A stretch of 64,000 nt of DNA from an uncultured Pseudomonas sp. (GCF_913774235.1 NZ_CAJYDW010000002.1:152264-216263); one strand, 5' to 3'. Shown: positions 15,602-24,300, counted from the stretch's first letter. Made by a program: numbers and translations. The notes: a model not told the origin generated them from the letters alone.

Positions 15602-18600
15602 ATGACCGCCGCATTGCCATCCGAAATCACCGGCCGCAAGGGCGGTAGCAGCAACCCGAAGCAGCCTTCAGAGGCCGCCGACAGCCTGCGCAGTATCGCC
15701 AAGACGAAGATTCTCATCGCTGCGGGCGAAGGAGAGTTCGACGGCACGCCTTCAGGGCAAGACATCTACCTCGACAACACCCCGCTGCTCGACGCTCAGG
15801 GAAACAGCAACTTCACCGGCGTCACCTGGGCGTGGCGCCCGGGCACCGTCGAGCAGCCGTATATCCCTGGCCTGCCTTCGGTCGAGAACGAGACGACGGT
15901 GAACGTCGAGCTGCGCAGCACCGCCGCCTGGGTTCGCTCCATCAGCAACACCCAGCTGTCCGCCGTGCGCCTGCGCTTCGCCTGGCCGTCCCTGCAGCAG
16001 CAGGACAGCGAGGGCAATATCAACGGGTACCGGATTGAGTACGCCGTTGACCTGGCCACCGATGGCGGCGCCTACCAGCAGGTGCTGCTCGAGGCCGTGG
16101 ACGGCAAGACCACCACCCGCTACGAGCGCTCCCGCCGCATTGATCTGCCCAAGGCGTCCAGCGGCTGGCAGCTCCGCGTCCGGCGGATCACCGCCAACCA
16201 GAACAACAACCGCATCGCGGACACGATGTTCATCGCCGGCCTGGCCGAGGTGATCGACGCCAAGCTGCGCTATCCGAATACCGCACTGCTCTACATCGAG
16301 TTCAGCGCCGAGCAGTTCAGCAACATCCCCTCGGTGACCCTGGAGTGCAATGCACGCAAGATCCAGGTGCCGACCAACTACGACCCGGTGAACCGCACCT
16401 ACTCGGGCGTGTGGGATGGCAGCTTCAAGTCGGCCTGGACCAACAACCCGGCCTGGATCACCTTCGACATCGCGACGAACGATCGCTTCGGCCTGGGCAA
16501 GCGCATCAAGCCTTGGATGGTCGACCGGTACGAGCTCTATCGCATCGCGCAGTACTGCGACCAACTGGTGCCGGACGGCAAGGGCGGGCTGGAGCCCCGT
16601 TACCTGTGCGACCTCAATCTGCAGGCCCGTGCCGGCGCCTGGGAACTGCTGCGCGACATCTCGGCGATCTACCGCGGCATGACCTACTGGGCCCAGGGCC
16701 AGCTCAACGTGCAGGCGGACATCCCGCGCTCGGCCGACTTCGATTTCGCCTTCACCCGGGCGAACGTCATCGACGGCAAATTCACCTATGGCTCGGCCAG
16801 CGAGCGGACTCGCTACACCCGGGCGTTGGTGAGCTACGACAACCCGGCCAACAACTACGACACCGACGTAGCCGCTGTCTCGGACACCAAGCTCCAGCGC
16901 CGCTACGGCGACAACCCAGTCGAGACCAGCGCCATCGGCTGCACACGCGAGTCCGAAGGGCAGCGCCGCGGAAAGTGGATCCTGCTGACCAACAGCCAGG
17001 ACCGCACTGTGACCTTCCAGGTAGGCATGGACGGCCGTATTCCGTTGCCTGGCCACGTCATCCCGGTGGCGGACAAGCTCATCTCCGGCGCCGAGATCGG
17101 TGGCCGCATCAGCGCTGCCTCCGGCACCGTCATCACGCTGGACCGCGACACCCGTGCGAAGGCCGGGGACCGGCTCATCCTCAACCTGCCCAGCGGGGCC
17201 TGTGAGGGTCGGACTATTCGCCAGGTTGTCGGCCGCCAGATCGTGGTGACCACTGCCTACAGCGAAGCGCCTCAGGCTCAGCTGGTCTGGACGCTCGACG
17301 CCGACGACCTGGCCGTGCCGCTATACCGCGTGATGAAGGTGCGGCGACCGGAGGAGGGTGTCTTCGAAATCTCGGCGCTGCAGTTCGAGCCGTCGAAGTT
17401 CGCAGCCATCGATACCGGCGCCAAGCTGGAAAGCCGGCCGATCAGCATCCTGCCCACCGGCACCGTCGAGGCGCCGGCCAGCGTGTCGGTATCGGCCTAC
17501 CACGCGGTGAACCAGGGGATCAGCATCACCACCATGACCATCGCCTGGCCGGCAGTGGCTGGGGCGGTTGCCTACGACGTCGAGTGGAAGAAGGAAAGTG
17601 GCAACTGGGTTCGCATCCAGCGCACTGGCAGCCTAGCCGTCGATGTGCCGGGGATATACGCCGGGGCCTACCTGGCTCGTGTCCGGGCGGTGAATGCCGT
17701 GGACATCGCCTCGGTGTGGAAGAGCTCCAACCTGACCCAGCTCACCGGGAAGGAGGGCAAGCCGCCGGTGCTGGCTTTGCTCAAAACCACACCCGGCCCG
17801 TTCACCATTCGCCTGGACTGGGCTTTCCCGGCTGAGGGCGCTGGCGATACCGCCTACACCGAGATCCAGCAGGCCACCAATGCCCAGGGCGAAAATGCCC
17901 AGAGCATGGGGCTGTTCGGCTACCCCACCAACACCTACACCCTGATGGGGCTTGGCCCCGGCGCCGCCTTCTTCTTTCGTGGGCGCCTGATCGACCGCAT
18001 CGGGAACGTTGGCGATTGGTCATCCTGGGTTCGAGGTGTTTCCTCTACGGATGCCGACGTCATGTTGGCCTACCTGCTGGGCAAGATCACCAAGACCCAG
18101 CTGGGCCAGGACCTGCTCGCGCCGATCGGCGCCGCGGAAACCCTGGTGCCGCTGGTGTGGAAGGCCGACGCCACCTACAAGAAGGGCCAGGCGGTCGTCT
18201 ACACCGACGGCCGCCTCTATGCCTGGAACAGCGACACCGATGGCAACGAGACGCCGCCCGGGACGAACTGGCTGGATGCTGGGGCGGGCATCGCCCAGGC
18301 CGGCGCCGTTGCGGCCCAGGTCAACAAGAACACCCAGAGCATCACCGACCTCGACGGCAGGGTGAAGGCGCAGGCCGATAGCGTCACCGGCCTGGTGGCC
18401 AGCATCACGCCGCAGGGCGCGGGCGATACCACTTGGGGTGCTGGCGACACCAACGTCTACGCCGGCACGATCACCGTTCAGTCGGTGGCAGCTGACGACA
18501 ATCTGGCCCAGGCCAAGCGGACCGATACCCTCACCGCGGTGGTCGGCGAGAACACTGCCCAGGTGCAGGTGGCGCAGCAGGCAATCGTGCAGCAAGGCAA

Positions 18601-19057
18601 CTCGCTGAACGGCCTGGCCACGAAGATCTCCTCGTCTTACTCGATCAAGACCGAGATCACTGCCAACGGCACCCGCTACGCCGCCGGCATCGCCCTAGGC
18701 GTGGACTACTCGGGCGGCGATGTCACCAGCCAGTTCCTGGTGATGGCCTCGCGCTTCGCGGTGCTCAACACCGACGGCAGCACGGTCACCTCGCCGTTCC
18801 TGATCCAGAACGGCCAGACCATCATCAACGTGGCGATCATCGGCGACGGAACCATCACCAACGCCAAGATCGGGGACACCATCCAATCCACCGCTGTGGG
18901 GACGAATGGCGCGCCCCTCTGGTCGCTGAGCAAGACCAGTGGGTTCTCGATGAACAGCGCGGGCGGTAGCGGCCGGATGCAGCAGACGGCCGAGGCCATC
19001 AAGATCTGGGACGCCAGCGGCGTGCTCCGGGTCCAGCTAGGGAATCTGAGCGCATGA
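15602..19057 (+). CDS. Host specificity / central tail fibre protein J
   Basis: An 1151-residue lambda gpJ homologue, the baseplate hub and receptor-contacting fibre. The first 620 residues match the conserved hub part (start LRSIAKTKILIAAGEGEFDGT, then RTYSGVWDGSF and FGLG). Two fibronectin-III-like segments follow (about 620-810). A short segment near residues 850-890 with aromatic residues (VWKADATYKKGQAVVY..GRLYAW) resembles a chitin-binding CBM5/12 fold. The end (about 1020-1151) is a DUF1983-like fibre domain. It overlaps the next start by an ATGA. Confidence 0.92.
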   Translation: MTAALPSEITGRKGGSSNPKQPSEAADSLRSIAKTKILIAAGEGEFDGTPSGQDIYLDNTPLLDAQGNSNFTGVTWAWRPGTVEQPYIPGLPSVENETTVNVELRSTAAWVRSISNTQLSAVRLRFAWPSLQQQDSEGNINGYRIEYAVDLATDGGAYQQVLLEAVDGKTTTRYERSRRIDLPKASSGWQLRVRRITANQNNNRIADTMFIAGLAEVIDAKLRYPNTALLYIEFSAEQFSNIPSVTLECNARKIQVPTNYDPVNRTYSGVWDGSFKSAWTNNPAWITFDIATNDRFGLGKRIKPWMVDRYELYRIAQYCDQLVPDGKGGLEPRYLCDLNLQARAGAWELLRDISAIYRGMTYWAQGQLNVQADIPRSADFDFAFTRANVIDGKFTYGSASERTRYTRALVSYDNPANNYDTDVAAVSDTKLQRRYGDNPVETSAIGCTRESEGQRRGKWILLTNSQDRTVTFQVGMDGRIPLPGHVIPVADKLISGAEIGGRISAASGTVITLDRDTRAKAGDRLILNLPSGACEGRTIRQVVGRQIVVTTAYSEAPQAQLVWTLDADDLAVPLYRVMKVRRPEEGVFEISALQFEPSKFAAIDTGAKLESRPISILPTGTVEAPASVSVSAYHAVNQGISITTMTIAWPAVAGAVAYDVEWKKESGNWVRIQRTGSLAVDVPGIYAGAYLARVRAVNAVDIASVWKSSNLTQLTGKEGKPPVLALLKTTPGPFTIRLDWAFPAEGAGDTAYTEIQQATNAQGENAQSMGLFGYPTNTYTLMGLGPGAAFFFRGRLIDRIGNVGDWSSWVRGVSSTDADVMLAYLLGKITKTQLGQDLLAPIGAAETLVPLVWKADATYKKGQAVVYTDGRLYAWNSDTDGNETPPGTNWLDAGAGIAQAGAVAAQVNKNTQSITDLDGRVKAQADSVTGLVASITPQGAGDTTWGAGDTNVYAGTITVQSVAADDNLAQAKRTDTLTAVVGENTAQVQVAQQAIVQQGNSLNGLATKISSSYSIKTEITANGTRYAAGIALGVDYSGGDVTSQFLVMASRFAVLNTDGSTVTSPFLIQNGQTIINVAIIGDGTITNAKIGDTIQSTAVGTNGAPLWSLSKTSGFSMNSAGGSGRMQQTAEAIKIWDASGVLRVQLGNLSA

Positions 19058-19338
19058 GTTTCGGACTTCAGCTTCGTGACTCTGGCGGTGCCGTCTATTT
19101 CGATAGCGGCGCCAATTCTCTGCGGACCATGAGCTACGCAGAAATTACCGTGTCGGGCCCCGGAGCGACCTACGACCTGGGCGCTGGCTTTGATTCATCT
19201 AAGGAAATAGTGTTCGTCTACGAGAAAACCCCCTCGAACAATGGGGTTCCGTTCTACTCCTTCAGCGGTACCAGCCTGGTCTTCGATGCGGGTAGCGCGG
19301 GCTCGGTGCTGATCGTTCAGCGAGTGAGGTTCAGATGA
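19054..19338 (+). CDS. Small tail-tip protein, paralogue of next gene
   Basis: A 94-residue protein that begins MSFGLQLRDSGG and is predicted all-beta. Its first 25 residues align with those of the following gene (both MSFG followed by a DxGxxxxDxxNSL-type strand). It overlaps the stop of J and the start of the next gene, so the three are coupled. It probably attaches to the tail tip. No known family was recognised. Confidence 0.7.
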   Translation: MSFGLQLRDSGGAVYFDSGANSLRTMSYAEITVSGPGATYDLGAGFDSSKEIVFVYEKTPSNNGVPFYSFSGTSLVFDAGSAGSVLIVQRVRFR

Positions 19339-20006
19339 GCTTCGGCGCGCTGTTCACCGGCGATCAAGGTCAGACGATCATCGATGACACCAACAGCCTT
19401 TGCCATGTCATGGCTTCAGGAATCATAGACTCCTCCGGCTCGGTCACCTACCCAACGCCAATCGCCACCAGCCAGCCACCTCTGGTGTGGGTCAACCTAG
19501 ACGGTGCTGGCTACCTGACGTACTTCCAGCACACCGGCTCGGCGGGGAACTGGACCGGCTTCTCCTTCCAGTGGAACACCTACGATCTGACCTCGATCTC
19601 GCGCTCTGGCCGCTACATCGCTACTGGAACGTTCCCACCAGCAAGGCCTGGCTGGGGCCTGCGGGTGCTGGATGCCAGCAGCCGTGTGCTGGCCGATACC
19701 GGCTACAAGTTCTTCCGCTTCTACGGTGGCACGCAGGCCTGGAGCTATGTGGGGAGCGGGCGTGTAGGCCAGAACTACTACTACCACTTCAACGCAAATT
19801 GGCCTTCCACAGGTTTCTATTTCCTGGCCAGCCACTTTATGCGGGGAATATATCGGACGGTGGTCAATGGGGTGACAGCTTATAACAGCTGTTTGCTTTC
19901 AATCGGGCATCGCTCGGCTGATAAGTCACAGGTCTTTGCATCGCTGGAAACTATTTCCCAGACGCAACCCAACTCCCTGCAATTTCCCCTCATCTATGGG
20001 GCATAG
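19335..20006 (+). CDS. Tail-tip-associated protein, function unknown
   Basis: A 223-residue, aromatic-rich, predicted beta protein. The N-terminus resembles the preceding 94-residue protein; the rest has many Tyr, Trp and Phe (YLTYFQHTGSAGNWTGFSF), as in receptor- or sugar-binding surfaces. It is coupled to the preceding gene by ATGA. A role in adsorption is inferred from position and composition only. Confidence 0.7.
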   Translation: MSFGALFTGDQGQTIIDDTNSLCHVMASGIIDSSGSVTYPTPIATSQPPLVWVNLDGAGYLTYFQHTGSAGNWTGFSFQWNTYDLTSISRSGRYIATGTFPPARPGWGLRVLDASSRVLADTGYKFFRFYGGTQAWSYVGSGRVGQNYYYHFNANWPSTGFYFLASHFMRGIYRTVVNGVTAYNSCLLSIGHRSADKSQVFASLETISQTQPNSLQFPLIYGA

Positions 20007-20033
20007 CTTCAACTACTTCTCCAAGGTGCCGGC

Positions 20034-20645
20034 ATGGTTCAGCAAATAATCGACACGACCACGGATCACGGGACTTACAAGGGTGATCCGGGCAAGACTG
20101 CTTTCGAAAAGACCAAGGCTAACTTCGCAGAGCTGTACCAACTCTTCCAAACCGCAGCAAACAAGCTCGGTTATTTCGATGGGAACGGAAAGCCTTCTTT
20201 CACCGATATAACGAACTATGCCCGTTCTATATTGGGCGGGGCTGACGCGGCCAGCGTGCGCAGCGTGCTTGGACTGAATTCCGGCGCTGTTGCCGCGGTG
20301 CTGGGGACCATTGCAAACGGGTCAATCATTGAGGTCGGCGCAAACAGCAATGGAAGCTACATCCGGTTCGCAGGGGGAAAGCAAATATGTAGCAGTAAGA
20401 GTCCGCGCGCTACTGCAAGTAGCGCATACGGATCTGGTTATATGTCATCCTCGGTCTACTCGGTATTCCCAGCGGCATTTTCTTCTCCACCAATATCCCT
20501 GCCTTGGACTATCAATCACGTTAGCGGTATATCTTCGCCGTGGGGAGATACGGTTCCAAATGCAACAAGCTGTAGTGCTCGTCTATTCAGCTTCGTCCAG
20601 AACGTCAGCGCTGAACTCGTATTTCTATCTTTCGGAGACTTCTGA
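20034..20645 (+). CDS. Short tail fibre-like protein
   Basis: A 203-residue protein that starts with an attachment-like region (VQQIIDTTTDHGTYKGDPGKTAFEK..NFAELY), found at the N-terminus of many Pseudomonas phage fibres, and continues through an Ala/Gly helix to a beta-rich, Ser-rich tip (residues 110-203). The tip DNA is less GC-rich than the operon, suggesting exchange of the receptor-binding end. Its stop overlaps the next ATG. Confidence 0.72.
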   Translation: MVQQIIDTTTDHGTYKGDPGKTAFEKTKANFAELYQLFQTAANKLGYFDGNGKPSFTDITNYARSILGGADAASVRSVLGLNSGAVAAVLGTIANGSIIEVGANSNGSYIRFAGGKQICSSKSPRATASSAYGSGYMSSSVYSVFPAAFSSPPISLPWTINHVSGISSPWGDTVPNATSCSARLFSFVQNVSAELVFLSFGDF

Positions 20646-20998
20646 TGTTCAACATCACACAATCTCCCAGCCGCCCGGCGGGAACCGCTGCCGTGGACAT
20701 GGTCGTCTTCGTCCAGGGATCGGTTATCACCATCAATGACGAGCCGTTCGACTTCAGCTTCATGGAGAAGGGGTCGAGTCTGCCGCATGACGCCATCCAG
20801 TCCGATCACTTCGCTCCGGGCTATGTCACCTGCGACTCTGCTGGGGTGATAAATGTCGCGCTGCTGGTGCCGGTTGGCCCGGGCGTCACGGCGGACCTCC
20901 CGCTGCTGGAAGGGAAGAAATACGGGAAGGTGATCGACGTCCACATTCCCGCGACGGAGCAGGCGGCCCTGGCCGCCACGGAGGCCGTCAATGCCTAA
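20645..20998 (+). CDS. Hypothetical phage fibre-associated protein
   Basis: A 117-residue protein with an Asp- and Val-rich beta core (VITINDEPFDFSFMEKGSSL). It overlaps both neighbours (TGATG upstream, 8 bases downstream). Genes of this kind accompany Pseudomonas tail fibres, but the sequence shows no recognised domain. Confidence 0.66.
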   Translation: MFNITQSPSRPAGTAAVDMVVFVQGSVITINDEPFDFSFMEKGSSLPHDAIQSDHFAPGYVTCDSAGVINVALLVPVGPGVTADLPLLEGKKYGKVIDVHIPATEQAALAATEAVNA

Positions 20999-21413
20999 CA
21001 TCGACACCAGCAAGCTGATCACTGCGGCGCAGCAGCAGGCGGCCGCCAAAGCCGCCTTCGACGATGACGTGACCCGCGAGCGGGACCGCCGGATTGCCGC
21101 CGGCTTCACGTTCGATGGTAAGATTTTCCAGTCCCGCCAGACTGATCGCGAGAACATCATGGGCAATGCTCAGCTCGCGTTCATGGCTGTGGCCGGCGGC
21201 GCCGAGGCTGGCAACCTACGCTGGGCCGACGCGAACTCCGATTTCGCCTGGATAGCCGCCGATAACACCCTAGTGCCGATGGACGCACCGACCATGCTGG
21301 CCTTCGCCAAGGCCTCGGCCGCCCAGAAGGCCAGGCTCATCTTCAAAGCGCGCGAGATCAAGGACATCGTGCCTCAGCCAACGGACGTGACCGACGACAA
21401 GCTCTGGGGGTGA
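20991..21413 (+). CDS. DUF4376-like fibre assembly protein
   Basis: A 140-residue protein with the DUF4376 pattern: a helical start (AQQQAAAKAAFDDDVTRERDRRI), the F.FDGK.FQS turn, the DRENI.G motif, and a mid-region WADANSDFAWIAADN. Members sit next to tail fibres and are thought to help fibre assembly or attachment. The last residues (TDDKLWG) are polar. Confidence 0.78.
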   Translation: MPNIDTSKLITAAQQQAAAKAAFDDDVTRERDRRIAAGFTFDGKIFQSRQTDRENIMGNAQLAFMAVAGGAEAGNLRWADANSDFAWIAADNTLVPMDAPTMLAFAKASAAQKARLIFKAREIKDIVPQPTDVTDDKLWG

Positions 21414-21416
21414 TTC

Positions 21417-21803
21417 ATGTTCAACACGCCGTTCTTCGCCAATGCGCTGACCCTGGCGCAAGGAGTGAGCGCAGCCAAAAGCACAGCGCAGGATGCCGTG
21501 AAACTTGCCGAGGGCGTGGCCTCCAGCGTGGCGATCAGCTACGACGTGACCACCGATTCTCAAGGCAAGGCCAAGGTCGACTACACCGCGCTCAAGCTGG
21601 CCAAGGCGCCGCGCATTACCTGCCTGCCGCGCCTGGCCGACGGCGACCTGCCGGTGATGTTCGAGCTGGTCGGCGAGCCTACAACCACCTCCTGCACGGT
21701 GCGCTGTCGGCGAATCGCCTCGGCGCTGAATACTGGCGTGTTGCCTAGCTATACCGCCGTCGCCGGCGTGAAGCTGTTCGTCTACGTACGACCTGTCGCC
21801 TGA
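21417..21803 (+). CDS. Hypothetical protein before lysis genes
   Basis: A 128-residue protein with a helical first third and a beta-rich remainder (ISYDVTTDSQGKAKVDY, VMFELVGEPTTTSCTV). It is not hydrophobic enough for a holin despite its place just upstream of the endolysin. It is the last gene before a terminator. Unknown function, probably structural. Confidence 0.66.
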   Translation: MFNTPFFANALTLAQGVSAAKSTAQDAVKLAEGVASSVAISYDVTTDSQGKAKVDYTALKLAKAPRITCLPRLADGDLPVMFELVGEPTTTSCTVRCRRIASALNTGVLPSYTAVAGVKLFVYVRPVA

Positions 21804-21820
21804 CTTCCATCCATCTCACT

Positions 21821-21845
21821 AGCCCGCCGAGCGCGGGCTTTTTTT
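21821..21845 (+). terminator. Terminator between structural and lysis genes
   Basis: A 7-bp stem AGCCCGC/GCGGGCT with a CGAGC loop followed by seven T. Confidence 0.85.
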
Positions 21846-21860
21846 CGCCTGGAGAAAACC

Positions 21861-22505
21861 ATGCCCATCACCGAGCAGCAGCTCGTCGCCATTCTGCCGC
21901 GCAGCCGGTCGGTGGCCGCGGCATTCGTCGGTCCGTTGAACGCCGCCATGCAGCGCTATGCCATTGACCAGAACCCGAAGCGCATAGCCGCCTTCATCGC
22001 CCAGTGCGGCCACGAATCCGCTCAGCTCACCGTGCTGGTGGAGAACCTGAACTACAGCGCCCAGGCCCTGGCCAATACCTGGCCGAGCCGCTACGCCGTG
22101 GCGCCAGCAGCCAGTCCCCGCACGCCGAACGAGCTCGCCACCAAGCTTGCCCGGCGCCCAGAGGCTATAGCGAACAACGCATACGCCAACCGCAACGGCA
22201 ACGGCCCGGAGTCGTCCGGCGATGGCTGGAAGTACCGGGGGCGCGGCCTGCTACAGGTAACCGGCCGTGCCAATTACGTCGCTGCCGGCGCTGCCCTGGC
22301 CCTTGGCCTGGCCCAGCATCCCGAGCTGCTCGAGCTGCCCTGGAACGCCTGCATGTCCGCGGCGCATTTCTGGTCGAAGAACGGCTTGAACGATCTGGCC
22401 GACGCCGGCAACACCACGGCGATCACCAAGCGCATCAATGGCGGCACCAAGGGCCTGGACGAGCGCTTGGCGCTGACCGCCCGTGGCATTGAGGTTCTGG
22501 CGTGA
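21861..22505 (+). CDS. Endolysin, glycoside hydrolase family 19
   Basis: A 214-residue GH19 (chitinase/lysozyme-like) enzyme that cuts the peptidoglycan glycan chain at lysis. The catalytic region is clear: CGHESAQL (Glu52) and ENLNYSA (Glu61), followed by the GWKYRGRGLLQVTGRANY motif and NGLNDLAD. There is no signal peptide, so it depends on a holin for access to the wall; none is obvious upstream. A GGAGAA box precedes the ATG. The stop overlaps the Rz start. Confidence 0.92.
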   Translation: MPITEQQLVAILPRSRSVAAAFVGPLNAAMQRYAIDQNPKRIAAFIAQCGHESAQLTVLVENLNYSAQALANTWPSRYAVAPAASPRTPNELATKLARRPEAIANNAYANRNGNGPESSGDGWKYRGRGLLQVTGRANYVAAGAALALGLAQHPELLELPWNACMSAAHFWSKNGLNDLADAGNTTAITKRINGGTKGLDERLALTARGIEVLA

Positions 22506-22915
22506 ACGCGCTGCTCGAGCAGTACAGGGCGGCCGTGCTCGCGGTCGCCGCAGTCGTGTTGCTCGTCCTGGGCGCGATGGCTGGTGCCGGCGTCGCGTAC
22601 CGGCTCACCGCTGGCCACTACCGGCCCATCGTCGCGGACCTGCAGGACAAGGTTGAGTCCTCGGCCAGCACACTGGCTTCCTGCCGGACCACCGGCAGCA
22701 CGCTGGAAGGGCAGGTGGGCCAGCAGAACCAGGCGCTGGCCGATCTCCGCCTGGCCGCTGAGAAGCGCGCCAAGGAGGCCGAGCCGTTCCTGCTGCAGGC
22801 CGCCAAGGCCGCCGGCGAGGACTACCAGGCAGCCAACCGCCTGCAGCAGGAACGGACTGGGGGCGACCCGGCGGCGGCGGCCGCTGCGATCATCGACAAG
22901 GAGTTGGGCCTATGA
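22502..22915 (+). CDS. Rz: Inner-membrane spanin (Rz-like)
   Basis: A 137-residue type II membrane protein. One transmembrane helix lies at about residues 12-34, then a periplasmic helical stalk rich in Gln, Ala, Arg and Glu, as in i-spanins. It starts with GTG overlapping the endolysin stop. With the overlapping Rz1-like lipoprotein it should fuse inner and outer membranes in the last lysis step. Confidence 0.83.
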   Translation: MNALLEQYRAAVLAVAAVVLLVLGAMAGAGVAYRLTAGHYRPIVADLQDKVESSASTLASCRTTGSTLEGQVGQQNQALADLRLAAEKRAKEAEPFLLQAAKAAGEDYQAANRLQQERTGGDPAAAAAAIIDKELGL

Positions 22916-23178
22916 GGTGGATCATCGTGGGAATGGTGGTCGCGCTGGCGGGGTGCGCTGGCCAGCCTGTTGCCGAGCCTGAGCCGCGCGTGGTGCGCGT
23001 AGAGGTTCCGGTCCCGGTGCCGTGCCGGGTGAAGGCACCGGCGGTGCCGGCCTGGGCGGCGGAAGGGCTACGGAAGCAGTACAGCCTGGAGGCGAAGGTG
23101 AGGGCGCTTCTGGCAGAGCGCCGGCAGGCGAAGGGCTACATTACAGAGCTACAGGCGGCAATTACGAGCTGCCAGTAA
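22912..23178 (+). CDS. Rz1: Outer-membrane spanin lipoprotein (Rz1-like)
   Basis: An 88-residue lipoprotein with lipobox LAGC at residues 12-15 and a Pro/Val-rich linker (VEVPVPVPCRV) typical of o-spanins. The C-terminal 38 residues form a basic helix (GLRKQYSLEAKVRALLAERR) of which a diverged copy exists at 24106-24222. It overlaps Rz by ATGA, the usual Rz/Rz1 relation, though it lies at the end rather than nested. Confidence 0.83.
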   Translation: MRWIIVGMVVALAGCAGQPVAEPEPRVVRVEVPVPVPCRVKAPAVPAWAAEGLRKQYSLEAKVRALLAERRQAKGYITELQAAITSCQ

Positions 23179-23401
23179 CCCTATCTTCACAGTCTCTCAG
23201 GTGATGTATCGCGAGCATTGCCTGCGCCCATCGAAGCAGAGCCACGTCGTCATCTGTAGGCTTTACCGCCATCCTGCATTTCAAGTTTGTGATCATTCGT
23301 CGTAGTAGCTCAGGATCTCTCCGTGCGTTAGCTACGGCCATGTCCAGAACCATCGACCTGTTCATTATCAACTGCAACTGGAGTTCGAACCCGTTGGCCA
23401 T
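23162..23401 (-). CDS. Small hypothetical protein, paralogue of 23793-24005
   Basis: A 79-residue, helical, cytoplasmic-type protein on the strand opposite to the lysis genes. Its last 17 bases overlap the Rz1 end. It aligns with the 70-residue protein at 23793-24005 across its length (SMVLDMAVANARRDPELL against SMVMDQARANPALL, and a shared LLRWAQ/LLHWGR end). An AAGGCGG box precedes the ATG. Function unknown; a lysis-timing or post-segregation role is only a guess. Confidence 0.58.
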   Translation of the reverse strand: MANGFELQLQLIMNRSMVLDMAVANARRDPELLRRMITNLKCRMAVKPTDDDVALLRWAQAMLAIHHLRDCEDRVTGSS

Positions 23402-23535
23402 GGTAACCGCCTTGCAATGTCGAGAGGGAAGCCGCGAGCAGCTCCCCTCAAGCGCAGGCAGACAGGCTCAGCCGAGAGACTGCTTCAGGTCGGCTGTCTT
23501 GGAGGTTACGGCACACGAAGCGGATCGGATCAATT

Positions 23536-23682
23536 TCAGGAGAGTTGAGCCAGGTACGTGCGCTTGAATGAGGATGTGCCTCGGGTGCGAAAAAAGCAAC
23601 TCCAGACATCACCTGTACGACAAAGGACCATCAGGACTAGCCAGAGCGGCATCGCAACCCACTTGGATAGGAAGGTCAGCAC
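23536..23682 (-). CDS. Possible 48-residue membrane peptide (weak)
   Basis: A GTG-started minus-strand frame with one hydrophobic helix at residues 4-21 (FLSKWVAMPLWLVLMVL) and a basic end with two Cys. No ribosome site is visible. It lies directly downstream of the 32-residue membrane frame. It may be real as part of the minus-strand set or chance. Confidence 0.22.
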   Translation of the reverse strand: MLTFLSKWVAMPLWLVLMVLCRTGDVWSCFFRTRGTSSFKRTYLAQLS

Positions 23683-23697
23683 GTTTCGGTTGGAAGC

Positions 23698-23796
23698 TTA
23701 CCAATGGCCCTGCAGTACGGAGCATAGGAGGCTTCCTACCATCCCAGCTGCGACCAGCAGAATCACCATCGCAAGCGTGAGCTCTCTGTCAGTCAT
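23698..23796 (-). CDS. Predicted 32-residue single-pass membrane protein
   Basis: The ATG overlaps the stop of the upstream minus-strand gene (GGAATGAC), with AAGGA as ribosome site, which indicates coupled translation. The peptide has a charged start (MTDREL) followed by a hydrophobic helix (about residues 7-28). Size and topology resemble small holin-like or toxin-like peptides. It is too short for ordinary gene calling. Function is inferred only from topology and place. Confidence 0.42.
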   Translation of the reverse strand: MTDRELTLAMVILLVAAGMVGSLLCSVLQGHW

Positions 23797-24005
23797 TCCT
23801 TGCCTTGTATGTGTTCGGTTGATCGTCCCCAGTGGAGTAGGTCCTTCTCCTGGGGAGTTAGGTTGTCTTCACCACGCGACTCCAGCTGTGCAATAAGCTT
23901 GGCCAGCAGTGCCGGATTAGCGCGGGCCTGGTCCATCACCATGCTGATGTTCAGGTATTGTAGGAGCAAGATGCGAGTGTGGTAGTTGCCTTCGTTAATG
24001 GCCAT
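23793..24005 (-). CDS. Small hypothetical protein, paralogue of 23162-23401
   Basis: A 70-residue helical protein starting MAINEGNYH. It shares the S-M-V-x-D-x-A and P-x-LL core and a similar C-terminal third with the 79-residue protein at 23162-23401. The gene is coupled by ATGA to the 32-residue membrane peptide. It lies immediately next to a truncated Rz1 copy, so gene and fragment look like one duplicated or recombined block. Confidence 0.55.
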   Translation of the reverse strand: MAINEGNYHTRILLLQYLNISMVMDQARANPALLAKLIAQLESRGEDNLTPQEKDLLHWGRSTEHIQGKE

Positions 24006-24105
24006 AGCCTCCTCTGAGACGATGGCTAGAAGAGCCAGCGTGGGGCTTGGTAGACCCGGCGTGATCAAGCGAGTGCCACCGCTTGGCTTCATACGCGCTC
24101 AGGCT

Positions 24106-24222
24106 AAGGGACTGCGCAAGGAAGACAGCCTGGAGGTGAAGGTCCGCGCGCTGCTGGCTGAGCGCCGGCAGCGGATCGGCTACGAGCGGGAGCTGGTGGC
24201 AGCAGTGGCCAGTTGCCAGTGA
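24106..24222 (+). pseudogene. Truncated second copy of the Rz1 C-terminus
   Basis: Thirty-eight residues (GLRKEDSLEVKVRALLAERRQ and on to a SCQ end) match the last 38 residues of the Rz1-like gene at 22912-23178 with a few changes, and both end at the same stop position. The lipobox and Pro-rich part are missing, so it is a remnant. The open frame continues upstream only into unrelated codons. Confidence 0.68.
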
Positions 24223-24267
24223 ACACCGTTCGTCGCTGTCAGGCTTGTGGGCCCAACTCAACCTGAA

Positions 24268-24287
24268 TACTGTATAAAAAAACAGGT
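24268..24287 (+). promoter_or_regulatory. LexA (SOS) box
   Basis: TACTGTATAAAAAAACAGGT contains the consensus CTGT-N8-ACAG with an A/T-only spacer. It lies 14 bases upstream of the next ATG, where bound LexA would block transcription. Confidence 0.78.
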
Positions 24288-24300
24288 ATCAGGTTTCGCC

